Shown: positions 9,965 through 17,844, numbered from the stretch's first letter. The stretch is DNA of 45,746 bases from Lachnospiraceae bacterium (GCA_018384375.1 JAHAYJ010000055.1:1-45746), one strand, 5' to 3'. Notes: generated by a model not told the origin, from the letters alone. Numbers and translations: made by a program.

Positions 9965-10037
9965 GCGCGAGTGGCTCAGTTGGTGGAGCACGACCTTGCC
10001 AAGGTCGGGGCCGCGGGTTCGAGTCCCGTCTCGCGCT
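9965..10037 (+). tRNA. tRNA-Gly (anticodon GCC)
   Basis: Full cloverleaf. Acceptor stem GCGCGAG (9965-9971) pairs with CTCGCGC (10030-10036); D stem GCTC/GAGC; anticodon stem CGACC/GGTCG with loop TTGCCAA (GCC); T arm GCGGG TTCGAGT CCCGT; discriminator T, as expected for tRNA-Gly. CCA is not encoded. The gene is monocistronic with its own promoter and terminator. Confidence 0.96.
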
Positions 10038-10048
10038 CTACATTACAA

Positions 10049-10078
10049 CAAAAAGACATCCGAAGGGATGTCTTTTTT
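10049..10078 (+). terminator. tRNA-Gly terminator
   Basis: AAAAGACATCC, short loop, GGATGTCTTTT stem followed by a T tract. A second, weaker hairpin with T-rich tail lies at about 10188-10220 (AAGTCTAG / CTAGGCTT). Confidence 0.88.
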
Positions 10079-10085
10079 GTTGTAA

Positions 10086-10178
10086 TCGAGCCCCGCCGGG
10101 GCTCGAAGGTTCGAGGTCTCCGCTCCGCTCCGGTCGGCGCAAAGCGGACGTCCCCCCGGACGTCCTGCGCCGTCTCGA
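10086..10178. repeat. GC-rich palindromic patch after tRNA-Gly
   Basis: About 90 bp strikingly richer in G and C than the surroundings. It holds a perfect 21-nt palindromic hairpin (10086-10106, TCGAGCCCCG around a central C), then a nested hairpin GGCGCA (10136-10141) / TGCGCC (10166-10171) enclosing two copies of GGACGTCC. It resembles a REP-like or small dispersed palindromic element. A tRNA T-arm-like TTCGAG word occurs in it. Confidence 0.5.
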
Positions 10179-10270
10179 GCTCTTGAAAAGTCTAGTTTTT
10201 ACTAGGCTTTTTATTTTTGTGCTAGAAAAAATTATAATTAGTTCGTGAATCGCTCCAAGGCTACGAAAAG

Positions 10271-11611
10271 TTAATTGCTTTGAGCTTCTAGTGCCAATCC
10301 GATCAGTCGATCTGCCTGATCAGCCATGAATAGAGGAATGTTCAGCATATCATCATCCAGCTTCAGATTGTCCAGGGAGAAGCGTACACGGAGCTTTACC
10401 TTGTCTGGGAACAGCTCTTTGAACTTCTTCAGACTCTTGCTGGATGTGTTGGCTTCGGATTTAACCTCAACAGGGAAAATGTCATTTTCTCGCTGAATTA
10501 GGAAATCCACCTCATACGGAGGATTGGTCTGTGTCCAGTAGCGAGGAATTACTTCAAACTGCGTAATCAAAGTTTGAAGCACAAAGTTCTCGGTCAGTGC
10601 GCCCTTGAACTCTGTGAACAAGCGGTTGCCTTCGCCGAAGGCTGTAGGAGCCAACTGTGCCAGTCGGCGGAGTAGACCCACGTCCACCAGATAAATCTTA
10701 AATGCTGAAAGGTCATCGTATGCTGCCACAGGAAGGCCGGGAGCGGAGCTGCGATAGATTTTATGCACCAATCGGGCATCTACCAGCCACTGTAGAGCAT
10801 CCTCGTATTCACGGGCTCTTGCCCCTTCTTTGACAACCTTATAAATGAATTTTTTGTTTTCTCTTGCCAACTGAGAAGGAATGGACTTCCATATCATAGA
10901 GATCTTAGGAAACTCGTTGATGTTGGGATGCTTTGCAAAGTCACGTTCGTAAGCTCCGATAATACCGAACAGGGCTTCCTGCATAGCGGAAACGTCACGG
11001 GCTTCAGTCCACATCAGAACGGATTCAGGCATACCACCGGTAACATAGTACATCTTCAATTTCTCATACAGAGGATTGAAAAATGCATCGGGTATGGGCT
11101 CAATGGAATCCACGCTTTCCAGATATGCAGCAAGGCTTTCGTCACCATTAGCAATCAGAAATTCCGAGAAAGTCATAGGGTCAATCTGCATGAAGTTGAC
11201 CTTGCCCACAGGGAAAGAAGATGGTTTTGCCAGAGCAATACCCAGCAGAGAACCGGCGCAGGCGATATGATACTGCGGAGCGTTCTCACAGAAATACTTC
11301 ATAGAGTTGATGACCTTCGGACAATCCTGAACTTCGTCAAAGATGATGAGCGTCTTTTCCGGCACAATTTTCTGACCACTTGCCAGCATCAAGTTCTGCA
11401 AGATGCGGTCAACGTCCTTGGTGGTCTCGAAGAACTGTTTGTATTCTTCGTTTTCATCAAAGTTAAAATAGGCGGTGTTTTCATAGTAACGTTTGCCGAA
11501 CTCTTTCAAAATCCAGGTCTTACCCACCTGACGAACACCTTTTAAGATCAAAGGCTTGCGATAGGGAGAATCCTTCCAGTCCAGTAGCTTTTTCAAAATA
11601 AATCGTTCCAT
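10271..11611 (-). CDS. AAA ATPase with DUF4143 nuclease-like C-terminus
   Basis: A 446-residue AAA_14 plus DUF4143 protein. Walker A GVRQVGKT (residues 25-32), Walker B TLIIFDEVQD (Asp92-Glu93). The C-terminal half ends in VDFLIQRENDIFPVEVKSE, a PD-(D/E)xK-like arrangement common to DUF4143. These proteins are abundant in gut Clostridia and Bacteroidetes; their function is unproven. ATG 11611 has GAGGA 8 nt upstream; the longer ORF start does not. It stands alone and is intact, whereas a related gene about 570 bp away (12183) is broken. Confidence 0.9.
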   Translation of the reverse strand: MERFILKKLLDWKDSPYRKPLILKGVRQVGKTWILKEFGKRYYENTAYFNFDENEEYKQFFETTKDVDRILQNLMLASGQKIVPEKTLIIFDEVQDCPKVINSMKYFCENAPQYHIACAGSLLGIALAKPSSFPVGKVNFMQIDPMTFSEFLIANGDESLAAYLESVDSIEPIPDAFFNPLYEKLKMYYVTGGMPESVLMWTEARDVSAMQEALFGIIGAYERDFAKHPNINEFPKISMIWKSIPSQLARENKKFIYKVVKEGARAREYEDALQWLVDARLVHKIYRSSAPGLPVAAYDDLSAFKIYLVDVGLLRRLAQLAPTAFGEGNRLFTEFKGALTENFVLQTLITQFEVIPRYWTQTNPPYEVDFLIQRENDIFPVEVKSEANTSSKSLKKFKELFPDKVKLRVRFSLDNLKLDDDMLNIPLFMADQADRLIGLALEAQSN

Positions 11612-11927
11612 AAACTCAGTCCTCACACTTTTATTGGAGTTTAGGTGTTTCTCAATCACATTTTTATTATATGTGAAAGTCTTAAAAAATACAACCACAA
11701 TCACAAAATTATATGGATTTTATGGCGGTTCATTCACACTTTTATGTTATATTGGGAGCTTGAGGAACACGAATTAAGAATAAGGACTGGATTTCACAAG
11801 AAGGGAGTTTTATCTGGAAATAAGAAATGCATTTTACGATTTCCTTTACTCCTTTACTGTTTTTGCCCTGTAGAGATTGACCTGCTTTTACCTTTACACA
11901 TTGCACTAATTTTGATATTTTAAATAC

Positions 11928-12014
11928 AGGAAGAGTGAGTTCAGGCTCGTTTCGGACGTACGCCATACGGGTTTCCTAGGAGCAGCAGCGGCACCTGATA
12001 AGCTCTTCCTTTTT
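11928..12014 (+). ncRNA. Possible structured RNA or dispersed repeat with terminator
   Basis: AGGAAGAG (11928-11935) pairs with CTCTTCCT (12003-12010), followed by TTTT. Inside, CAGG/CCTG can pair and CGTACGCCATACGG and TCCTAGGA form smaller palindromes, so the 87-nt segment could fold as a multi-branched RNA ending in a terminator. It lies in a 570-bp gap (11612-12182) that has no convincing gene. No clear promoter is seen in front, and it does not fit an RNA family that I can name. Confidence 0.35.
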
Positions 12015-12108
12015 GTTGCAATTATTAATTCCTATTCATAAGAATCACTCCCTTGTTTCACTTTGAAAAGGCTACAGAAGTCTGTTCTGTACAAGAGTGT
12101 CCCAAAAA

Positions 12109-12150
12109 TCTATTTCCCAATAATAAAAAAATTGATTTTTGGGAAATAGA
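12109..12150. promoter_or_regulatory. Inverted repeat upstream of broken ATPase gene
   Basis: TCTATTTCCCAA (12109-12120) and TTGGGAAATAGA (12139-12150) form a perfect 12-bp inverted repeat with an 18-bp AT-rich spacer. The overlapping words CCCAAAAATC and GATTTTTGGG give a second, offset pairing. It could be an operator or a transposon-end scar 30 bp before the ATPase fragment. Confidence 0.4.
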
Positions 12151-12182
12151 ATAATAAAATATTTTTGAAGGTGGTAATTGTG

Positions 12183-12360
12183 ATGAAATTAATAGAACGT
12201 CCGAATTATTTACAAAAGTTAATTGATTTAAAGGGGACGCCAGATATTAAGGTTATAACAGGAGTTAGAAGATCTGGAAAATCTAAGCTTTTAGAGGAAT
12301 ATACTGAATGGATCAAAAAAATGATACAGAGGCAAATATCATTTCTATTGATTTGACAAT
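12183..12360 (+). pseudogene. Truncated DUF4143-type AAA ATPase (N-terminal fragment)
   Basis: MKLIERPNYLQKLIDLKGTP, then IKVITGVRRSGKSKLLEEY with a clear Walker A (GVRRSGKS), match the start of DUF4143 ATPases. The frame breaks at a run of seven A (12315-12321): one more A would restore NDTEANIISID. The rest of the roughly 400-residue protein is missing, replaced near 12355-12380 by an unrelated cyclase fragment. ATG 12183 has AAGGTGG upstream. It is a dead remnant left by a deletion or recombination. Confidence 0.8.
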
Positions 12361-12372
12361 CAAAAGGATTTT

Positions 12373-12529
12373 AAAATTATCCTTGTCAGCGAAGCAGTAT
12401 ATGAGTATTTGCGGGGTCGTTTCCGTATGGAGTATGTGGAAAAGATGATGCTTAAGGGAAAAAGAGGGCGTCAGCGTATACAGGGTATCGGTCACTGATT
12501 CTGTCGAAAAGGCAAACCATGCTCGCTGA
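12373..12529 (+). pseudogene. C-terminal fragment of a class III adenylate/guanylate cyclase
   Basis: KIILVSEAVYEYLRGRF, MEYVEKMMLKGKRG and, after a one-base shift at the GGG of 12466-12468, VSVYRVSVTDSVEKANHAR then stop. This is the pattern that closes class III cyclase catalytic domains (ILVSE..., LKGK..., VYRV). The catalytic part is gone. The fragment ends 18 nt before the ABC permease start, which suggests that an intact cyclase gene once headed this operon. The assignment rests on pattern recognition of about 52 residues. Confidence 0.7.
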
Positions 12530-12547
12530 AAAGCAGGAGAAAAAACT

Positions 12548-14896
12548 ATGGCAATCGTAAAGTACATTCTTCCGAAACTGATAAAGAAGAACATAAAAAT
12601 ATTCATATCATTGATCTTGATTGCGGCGATGGGAATGGGTCTTCCAACGGCATTGCTTAACTCGTACAATGGGGTTCTGTATTCATTTGAGAAATACTTT
12701 GAGGAATATGGATTTCCTGATGTAACCATAATGTCTACAGCTCTGTTTGGAGAAGAAGAATTGAATGCGGCAGGTGAGTTGTCTGGTGTTGACGATGTGC
12801 AGGGTAGGCTTTGCGTAGATATCGAAGCTGCAAAGGGAGAAGATACTTTTGTTTCTCTGCGGTGCTATTCCATTGGAGAAACGGATTTCATGAGATATTC
12901 TGTGGTAGATCAGCTTTCAGAAGATGCGTATTTGGCGACGCAAGGCGATGAAACGGAGTGCCTTATCCCCATGGCAATGGAGATATGTTTTGCGGAATAT
13001 GCCGGTTTTGAACTTGGAGATGTATTTACTTTAAGTTTTCCGCAGGGAGAATATGAATGTGTTCTATCGGGACTTGTTTCTTCTCCGGAGTGGGAAATCA
13101 CCTACCGTGATAATTATTTTAACTTCAGTACGGATGAATTTGGGTATGTCCTCTTCTCTTATGAGGATCTGATAGAAATGACAGGAGTTCCTGATGAAAC
13201 CTATAATCAGGTTATGGTGCGGACAAAGCCGGACATCGAAGCGGTGGATGTGGAACAGCAGCTTTTATGCAGTGGATGGTTTGGTGACGGAGCATTTGGC
13301 TATACTTATGAAACTTCTCCGCAAAAGGAGTTTGTAGATTCTTGTGTGAATCCGCTGAAACCGTTGAGCTACTTCTTAGCCTTTTTCTTTTTTCTGATCG
13401 CTGCGCTGATGGTTTATTTGTTTTTATATCAGATTATTTGGGAGCAGAAGGAAGAATCGGGGATTCTTATGGCATTAGGTGTATCGAGAATCCGAATCGC
13501 CTGGGTGTATTTGGGATTTGGGATAGGTGTGTCTGTGATGGCAGGACTGATCGGAAGTGTGACGGGATACTTCCTGATGCAGTTGATATCCGGAGTATAT
13601 CAAGATGCCTTCATACTGCCGTATATGGTGAAGGTATTTTCTCTTGGTCTTGCACTGGCAGCGTCTTTGATGATGACGCTGGTAATGTTCTTTTCTTTTC
13701 TGTTAGCATCGATACAGATATTTCGCATGGATCCGGCGGATGCAATGAAGAATCAATTAGCACAAAGCAGAGGAAAACCATCCTGGAAAATCTTTTCGAT
13801 ATTTGGATATGCTGCAAAGGTCTGCTTTTGCAGTGCGCTGCGCAATAAACGGCGGCTGGTTTTATCCATGCTTTCTACGATTCTCGCGGTTACTATGATT
13901 AGCCTTTCGTTTCAGTACGTAGATGCAGGAAAATACGTAGTAAAGCACACGTTCGGTGAGCGGCTTTTATATGACTGCCAGATCTTTCTGAACAATGTTT
14001 GTACAAAAGAAGAGGTAAAAGCTGAGTTGGAGGATGTTGAAGATATCCTTGAAAGCGAAGTTTTCTTAATAACAAATATGGACATCGAAGCCGCAGGGAA
14101 AGAGGTATTTACAACATTTTACGGAGTGGAACCGTCCTCTAAGCTTCTCCGGAATCGTGGGCAAAACGGAGAAATTCTGCAGCCGGAAGATGGTATCGTT
14201 TTGGCTCGATATACGGCAGACGAACTGCAGGTTTCCGTTGGTGATCAGGTGGTAGTCGGGGGAAAGAAGCTGACGGTCACCGGAATCCACGAAGAAAATA
14301 TAATGCTTGTTCAGTATGTCACTCACGAAGTGTTTTCAGAAATTACAGAGGATGGTGCCATTGGTGCTTTCTTAAAACTAAAGGATGGCGTTACAAAGGC
14401 AGAAATCTACTCTGTTTTACAGGAAAAAGAAACATTTTCGTATCTTTCTATGAAAGATTCACAGCAAATATCTGTGGAAAACCGTCTTAACAATACAGAG
14501 GTTGGTGTATATATCGTAATCGTAATGTCCTTTTTGATAGGTGCATTGATCATATATAATATGTCTCTTATCAACTTTAAGGAGAGAAAAAGGGTATACG
14601 CCACTATGCTCACCCTGGGAATGCAGGAAACAGAGTTGGGCTGGGCGAGTTTTGCGGAACTTGTTGCGCAATATGTTATTTCCATGCTGGTGGGAGGCTT
14701 TGCTGGCAGTGGATTAGGAAAACTCCTGCTTAAGATGACTTCAACCGACAGTATTTATTATACAAAAGCATTTTCCTTATCCAGCATGTTTCTAATTTGG
14801 TTCTGTGTTGGCGCATTCATGGTTTTGGGACACCTGCTGGCACTATGGCAAATGAAGAAAATAGATATTGTAGAAGAATTGAAATCGAAGGAGTGA
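12548..14896 (+). CDS. ABC transporter permease, FtsX-like
   Basis: A 782-residue permease of the MacB/FtsX class: an N-terminal transmembrane helix (FISLILIAAMGMGLPTALLN), a large extracytoplasmic domain (about 50-270), three helices (about 280-400), a second helix plus outer domain (about 430-640), and three final helices. This duplicated FtsX arrangement is typical of permeases that drive lipoprotein or peptide export or sense antimicrobials by mechanotransmission. ATG 12548 follows CAGGAGA. Its ATPase partner is the GAF-ABC fusion two genes downstream. The substrate is unknown. Confidence 0.88.
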   Translation: MAIVKYILPKLIKKNIKIFISLILIAAMGMGLPTALLNSYNGVLYSFEKYFEEYGFPDVTIMSTALFGEEELNAAGELSGVDDVQGRLCVDIEAAKGEDTFVSLRCYSIGETDFMRYSVVDQLSEDAYLATQGDETECLIPMAMEICFAEYAGFELGDVFTLSFPQGEYECVLSGLVSSPEWEITYRDNYFNFSTDEFGYVLFSYEDLIEMTGVPDETYNQVMVRTKPDIEAVDVEQQLLCSGWFGDGAFGYTYETSPQKEFVDSCVNPLKPLSYFLAFFFFLIAALMVYLFLYQIIWEQKEESGILMALGVSRIRIAWVYLGFGIGVSVMAGLIGSVTGYFLMQLISGVYQDAFILPYMVKVFSLGLALAASLMMTLVMFFSFLLASIQIFRMDPADAMKNQLAQSRGKPSWKIFSIFGYAAKVCFCSALRNKRRLVLSMLSTILAVTMISLSFQYVDAGKYVVKHTFGERLLYDCQIFLNNVCTKEEVKAELEDVEDILESEVFLITNMDIEAAGKEVFTTFYGVEPSSKLLRNRGQNGEILQPEDGIVLARYTADELQVSVGDQVVVGGKKLTVTGIHEENIMLVQYVTHEVFSEITEDGAIGAFLKLKDGVTKAEIYSVLQEKETFSYLSMKDSQQISVENRLNNTEVGVYIVIVMSFLIGALIIYNMSLINFKERKRVYATMLTLGMQETELGWASFAELVAQYVISMLVGGFAGSGLGKLLLKMTSTDSIYYTKAFSLSSMFLIWFCVGAFMVLGHLLALWQMKKIDIVEELKSKE

Positions 14897-14900
14897 TAGA

Positions 14901-15680
14901 ATGACATTGAATATATCTGTGGGAAACACCGTGTGGTGGATGGTCATCGCGCTGGGCTGCGCAGTGACTGCTTTTATGTATTTGCTTCTGCGCAAAAAAA
15001 ACAACGAACAGAAACGGAAAGCTATGCTGTTTATCGGATGTGCCATTATGGTTTTGTTTTATGTACAAAGAATCCTTATGTTCCGTTTTGATGCTTTTGT
15101 TTCGATATATGGCAGCGGATGGGAGCATATCTTGACTGAACTGTTGCCATTTAATCTATGCTATTTAAGCGTGATAGTGATGATTATCGGAGCACACTTA
15201 AATAACAAATATCTTCTCGGTTTTTGTTTTTACATTTCGTCTATGGGTGCTGTGCTTGCGTTGGTGGCGCCAGTCGGAATATTTACAGACACGAACCTGC
15301 TGCAGCCTGCAGTTGGTATGTTTTATTTCTTACACATTCTTGTGGCAGCTGCATATTGGAACATAGGTTTTCTCGGACTCGTAAAGCCGGGAAAAGTAAT
15401 GGCAATAACTTCGCCTCTTTTGTTAAATGTCATATCTTTTCTGGTACATATAGTGAATTGGCTGGGCAGAAGTGTAGGGATTGATTGCATGAATTATTTT
15501 TATACTTTTGATCCGGAAGGGAGTTCGATGCTTGAGCTGTTTTGGGAATGGGTTCCTGTGCCGTATTTCTATTTGATAGTTCCGGGATATGTGATTTTTG
15601 CCGGATGGTCAGTGCTGCTGACACTGCTGTACCGATGTGGAGTGCTTTTAAGGAAGGGGAAGGTGAGGACATTTGAATAA
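14901..15680 (+). CDS. YwaF-like (TIGR02206-type) integral membrane protein
   Basis: A 259-residue protein with about seven transmembrane helices. ILTELLPFNLCYLSVIVMII resembles the conserved ELLPLHLC motif of the YwaF/TIGR02206 family, and FYTFDPEGSSMLELF followed by PYFYLIVPGYVIF matches the family's C-terminal region. The function is unknown. It starts 4 nt after the FtsX permease stop and overlaps the GAF-ABC gene by 8 nt, so it is a fixed member of the transporter operon, perhaps a third membrane subunit. Confidence 0.75.
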   Translation: MTLNISVGNTVWWMVIALGCAVTAFMYLLLRKKNNEQKRKAMLFIGCAIMVLFYVQRILMFRFDAFVSIYGSGWEHILTELLPFNLCYLSVIVMIIGAHLNNKYLLGFCFYISSMGAVLALVAPVGIFTDTNLLQPAVGMFYFLHILVAAAYWNIGFLGLVKPGKVMAITSPLLLNVISFLVHIVNWLGRSVGIDCMNYFYTFDPEGSSMLELFWEWVPVPYFYLIVPGYVIFAGWSVLLTLLYRCGVLLRKGKVRTFE

Positions 15681-16887
15681 ATATGATTTTGAGTGGCGTG
15701 TACTGGAACTGCTGAATAAAAGCAAGCACACGGCTGAAACGATGAGAATCTTTCTGGAAGAGCTTGCTGCGCAGTCCAAGGCAGCCGCCGCTTCCGTATG
15801 GCTGCTGGATGAAGAAGACAATATCAGCCTGTATGCGGCCTGTGGGGAGAAATGCGGTGGGTTGGAACAGATCGTTCTAAAACGCGGTCAGGGAATCTGC
15901 GGAGCATGTATTGAACAAAACGATGTTGTTCTTGCAGAAGATGTTGCACAGGATCGGCGATGGGAGAGCAAGGCGGACATTCTGACGGGGTTTCATACTG
16001 AAAGTATTCTGTCTGTTCCAATTTCTGCATCGCAATCGGGAGCTTTTGGCTGCCTGCAGTTACTGAACAAAAAAGAGGGAGCCTTTGATGAAAACGACAT
16101 TTCACTGGGCCGTACAATGGCCGATTTGTTGGCGAAATGGTTCTATGAAAGCGGTATCAGTATTCCTTCTTTGAAAAAACGAGAGGTTCTGGTGGAGGGT
16201 GTGAATCTGATAAAGACTTACGGCGAGGGTAATGCTTGTGTGCATGCCTTGGATGATGTAAGTTTTCGTATCCATAAAGGAGAACTCACCGTAATTCTTG
16301 GCAGCAGCGGCAGCGGGAAAAGTACGCTTCTAAATGTAATCGGGGGTATGACCAGGCCGGACAGCGGAAAGGTGATTTTTGACGGTTTCGGTGATATCGC
16401 AGGCTTTCGGAAAAAACAGCAGACAGTGTTTCGCAAAGATATGGTGGGATTCGTTTTCCAGTTCTATAACCTGATACCTGAGCTGACGGTATGGGAGAAT
16501 GTTGCCTTAGTTGCGGATATGGCTAAAATACCGCGCCCGGTTGAGGAAGTGCTTGAGATGATGGGATTGTCTCATAGGAAGGATCACTATCCGTCTCAGC
16601 TGTCAGGCGGAGAACAGCAAAGAGTATCTATTGCAAGAGCCCTTGTAAAAAACGCAGCTTTTCTGCTTTGCGATGAACCAACCGGAGCTCTGGACTACAA
16701 TACAGGAAAGCAAATATTGATTGAATTGGAAAAGCTGGCGAGGGAGCAGGGACAAACGGTGGTGATAGTCACTCATACCACCTCCATCGCCACCATTGCT
16801 GACCGTATTATAAAAATGCGAAGCGGCCGAATTGTGGAGGAAATAGTAAATCCGCACCCTGTTTCGGCAGCCATGGTGGAATGGTAA
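15673..16887 (+). CDS. ABC transporter ATPase with N-terminal GAF domain
   Basis: Residues about 15-150 form a GAF domain (AAAASVWLLDEEDNISLYAA, GQGICGACIEQNDVVLAEDV, SILSVPISASQSGAFGCLQL). Residues about 170-395 form a LolD/MacB-type ATPase: Walker A GSSGSGKS (210-217), Q-loop FVFQFYNL, signature LSGGEQQRVSIARAL, Walker B AFLLCDEPTGALD, H-loop VIVTHTT. The start is TTG 15673 with AGGTGAGG 4 nt upstream; no ATG precedes the GAF domain. GAF domains bind small ligands, classically cyclic nucleotides, so transport may be ligand-gated. The fusion is unusual for this ATPase class. It energises the FtsX-like permease of the operon. Confidence 0.9.
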   Translation: MNKYDFEWRVLELLNKSKHTAETMRIFLEELAAQSKAAAASVWLLDEEDNISLYAACGEKCGGLEQIVLKRGQGICGACIEQNDVVLAEDVAQDRRWESKADILTGFHTESILSVPISASQSGAFGCLQLLNKKEGAFDENDISLGRTMADLLAKWFYESGISIPSLKKREVLVEGVNLIKTYGEGNACVHALDDVSFRIHKGELTVILGSSGSGKSTLLNVIGGMTRPDSGKVIFDGFGDIAGFRKKQQTVFRKDMVGFVFQFYNLIPELTVWENVALVADMAKIPRPVEEVLEMMGLSHRKDHYPSQLSGGEQQRVSIARALVKNAAFLLCDEPTGALDYNTGKQILIELEKLAREQGQTVVIVTHTTSIATIADRIIKMRSGRIVEEIVNPHPVSAAMVEW

Positions 16888-16891
16888 GCTG

Positions 16892-17004
16892 GCAGATATC
16901 AGCAGAATAGAGAATGGAACAAGAAATCCATGGTAAAGAAACTTGCACATGGCTTAGGGATGCTGTTAAAGCTTGAATTTGTTCCGTCGCCAATAAAGAA
17001 ATAG
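16892..17004 (+). pseudogene. Remnant of an XRE-family antitoxin/regulator
   Basis: In one frame ADISRIENGTRNP (16892-16930) and, after a small deletion and frame change, VKKLAHGLGMLLKLEFVPS to a TAG at 17002. Together they read like the last third of a HigA-type helix-turn-helix antitoxin (DISRIENGxRNPS...KLAxALGMxLxxxFVP). No toxin fragment is seen next to it. It lies directly behind the GAF-ABC gene. Confidence 0.65.
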
Positions 17005-17033
17005 TTGGTAATTTAATTAGGGGGTAGATTTAG

Positions 17034-17627
17034 GTGAATAAAAAGAGATTAGGCATGAGTGGGGAAATTACAATTCGCCCGGAAGAGCATAAGGATTTTA
17101 AGGAGATCATTTCACTGATTCTGCGTTCGTTTCAGGAGGGAACAAATTATTCTGATGGAACAGATATCATAGCTCTGGTAGAAGAAATCAGAGATTCGGA
17201 GTATTATATACCGGAACTATCCTTTGTTGCGGAGCTTGATAACAGGATAGTCGGGCATTTCCTGTTTTCAAGGTTTCCCCTATCACCCACAAAGGAGGGC
17301 GGGCATGGTAGTGCAGCAGCTGCAGAAATCGTCATGCTGGCGCCGGTATCTGTCCATGCGGACTATTTTCATCAGGGCATCGGATCGACGATGATAAGGC
17401 TTGGAATTGAGAAGGTGAAGGAACTCGGATATAAAGGAATTACTGTTGAGGGAAATTATCATTTCTATAATCGTGTAGGATTCCGGACCTCATCAGAATA
17501 TCAGATATTTCCTACAAGCGGATATCCGATGGAGGAACCAAGGTGCATGATGTGCCAGGAGACTTATGAGGGCTCGCTTAAGGGCATACAGGGTTATATT
17601 GTTTATGATATGTATTACAATGCTTAA
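17034..17627 (+). CDS. GNAT acetyltransferase, YhbS-like
   Basis: A 197-residue predicted N-acetyltransferase. ITIRPEEHKDFKEIISLI begins the fold, APVSVHADYFHQGIGSTMIR is motif A (acetyl-CoA pyrophosphate loop Q-G-I-G-S), and ITVEGNYHFYNRVGF is motif B with the typical YNRxGF. Acceptor substrate unknown. GTG 17034 has AGGGGG upstream; ATG 17055 is an alternative that removes seven residues. It stands alone and ends at a hairpin terminator shared with the opposing small ORF. Confidence 0.87.
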   Translation: MNKKRLGMSGEITIRPEEHKDFKEIISLILRSFQEGTNYSDGTDIIALVEEIRDSEYYIPELSFVAELDNRIVGHFLFSRFPLSPTKEGGHGSAAAAEIVMLAPVSVHADYFHQGIGSTMIRLGIEKVKELGYKGITVEGNYHFYNRVGFRTSSEYQIFPTSGYPMEEPRCMMCQETYEGSLKGIQGYIVYDMYYNA

Positions 17628-17631
17628 AGAG

Positions 17632-17678
17632 AATTAGGGCCTGCCATTCACTTGTGAACAACAGACCCTAATTATTTT
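17632..17678. terminator. Bidirectional terminator between GNAT gene and small ORF
   Basis: AATTAGGG (17632-17639) pairs with CCCTAATT (17666-17673), followed by ATTTTC on the forward strand and by CTCTTTAA on the reverse strand. Confidence 0.7.
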
Positions 17679-17696
17679 CAATTTCATTTCTTTTCA

Positions 17697-17753
17697 TTAT
17701 TTGTGTGCACATATTTTGTAATACTCTTTCAAGAACTCTCTGATCTTTAACAT
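17697..17753 (-). CDS. Small ORF, 18-residue basic peptide
   Basis: MLKIREFLKEYYKICAHK, too short for usual gene finding. AAGGAGGA sits 7 nt before the ATG (17761-17768), a promoter lies 63 bp upstream, and a terminator follows 24 bp after the stop, so this is a complete small transcription unit of about 170-200 nt. The peptide is basic and amphipathic with one Cys. I do not recognise it. It could be a signal or leader peptide, a type I toxin-like peptide, or the incidental ORF of a small RNA. Confidence 0.55.
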   Translation of the reverse strand: MLKIREFLKEYYKICAHK

Positions 17754-17815
17754 AATGTAGTCCTCCTTATCCTTTCTTTTTTTCTTTTCAAAGACGTCTT
17801 TCTTTTGATGATTTT

Positions 17816-17844
17816 ACTATAGCAGATTATTTGCCATATTTGAA
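17816..17844 (-). promoter_or_regulatory. Promoter of the 18-residue small ORF
   Basis: Reverse strand TTCAAA (17839-17844), 17-bp spacer, TATAGT (17816-17821). A short palindrome AAGACGTCTT lies in the leader. The 17845-18121 gap on the other side holds only a small hairpin (AATACC/GGTATT at about 17875-17892) and no gene that I can see. Confidence 0.55.

Noticed and set aside
9937-10248. Open reading frames across the tRNA-Gly gene and its downstream hairpins (103 and 71 residues)
   Set aside because: They translate the tRNA cloverleaf and terminator; such frames are a common artefact over tRNA genes.
9965-10270. Phage or ICE attachment site at tRNA-Gly
   Set aside because: A TTCGAG word recurs downstream, but no repeat of the tRNA 3' end and no integrase are seen.
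11928-12014. Signal recognition particle RNA
   Set aside because: AGCAGC-like words are present, but the GGAA apical loop and flanking symmetric bulge of SRP RNA are missing.
17697-17753. AgrD-type autoinducer precursor
   Set aside because: One Cys is present, but there is no acidic tail and no agrB or histidine kinase nearby.
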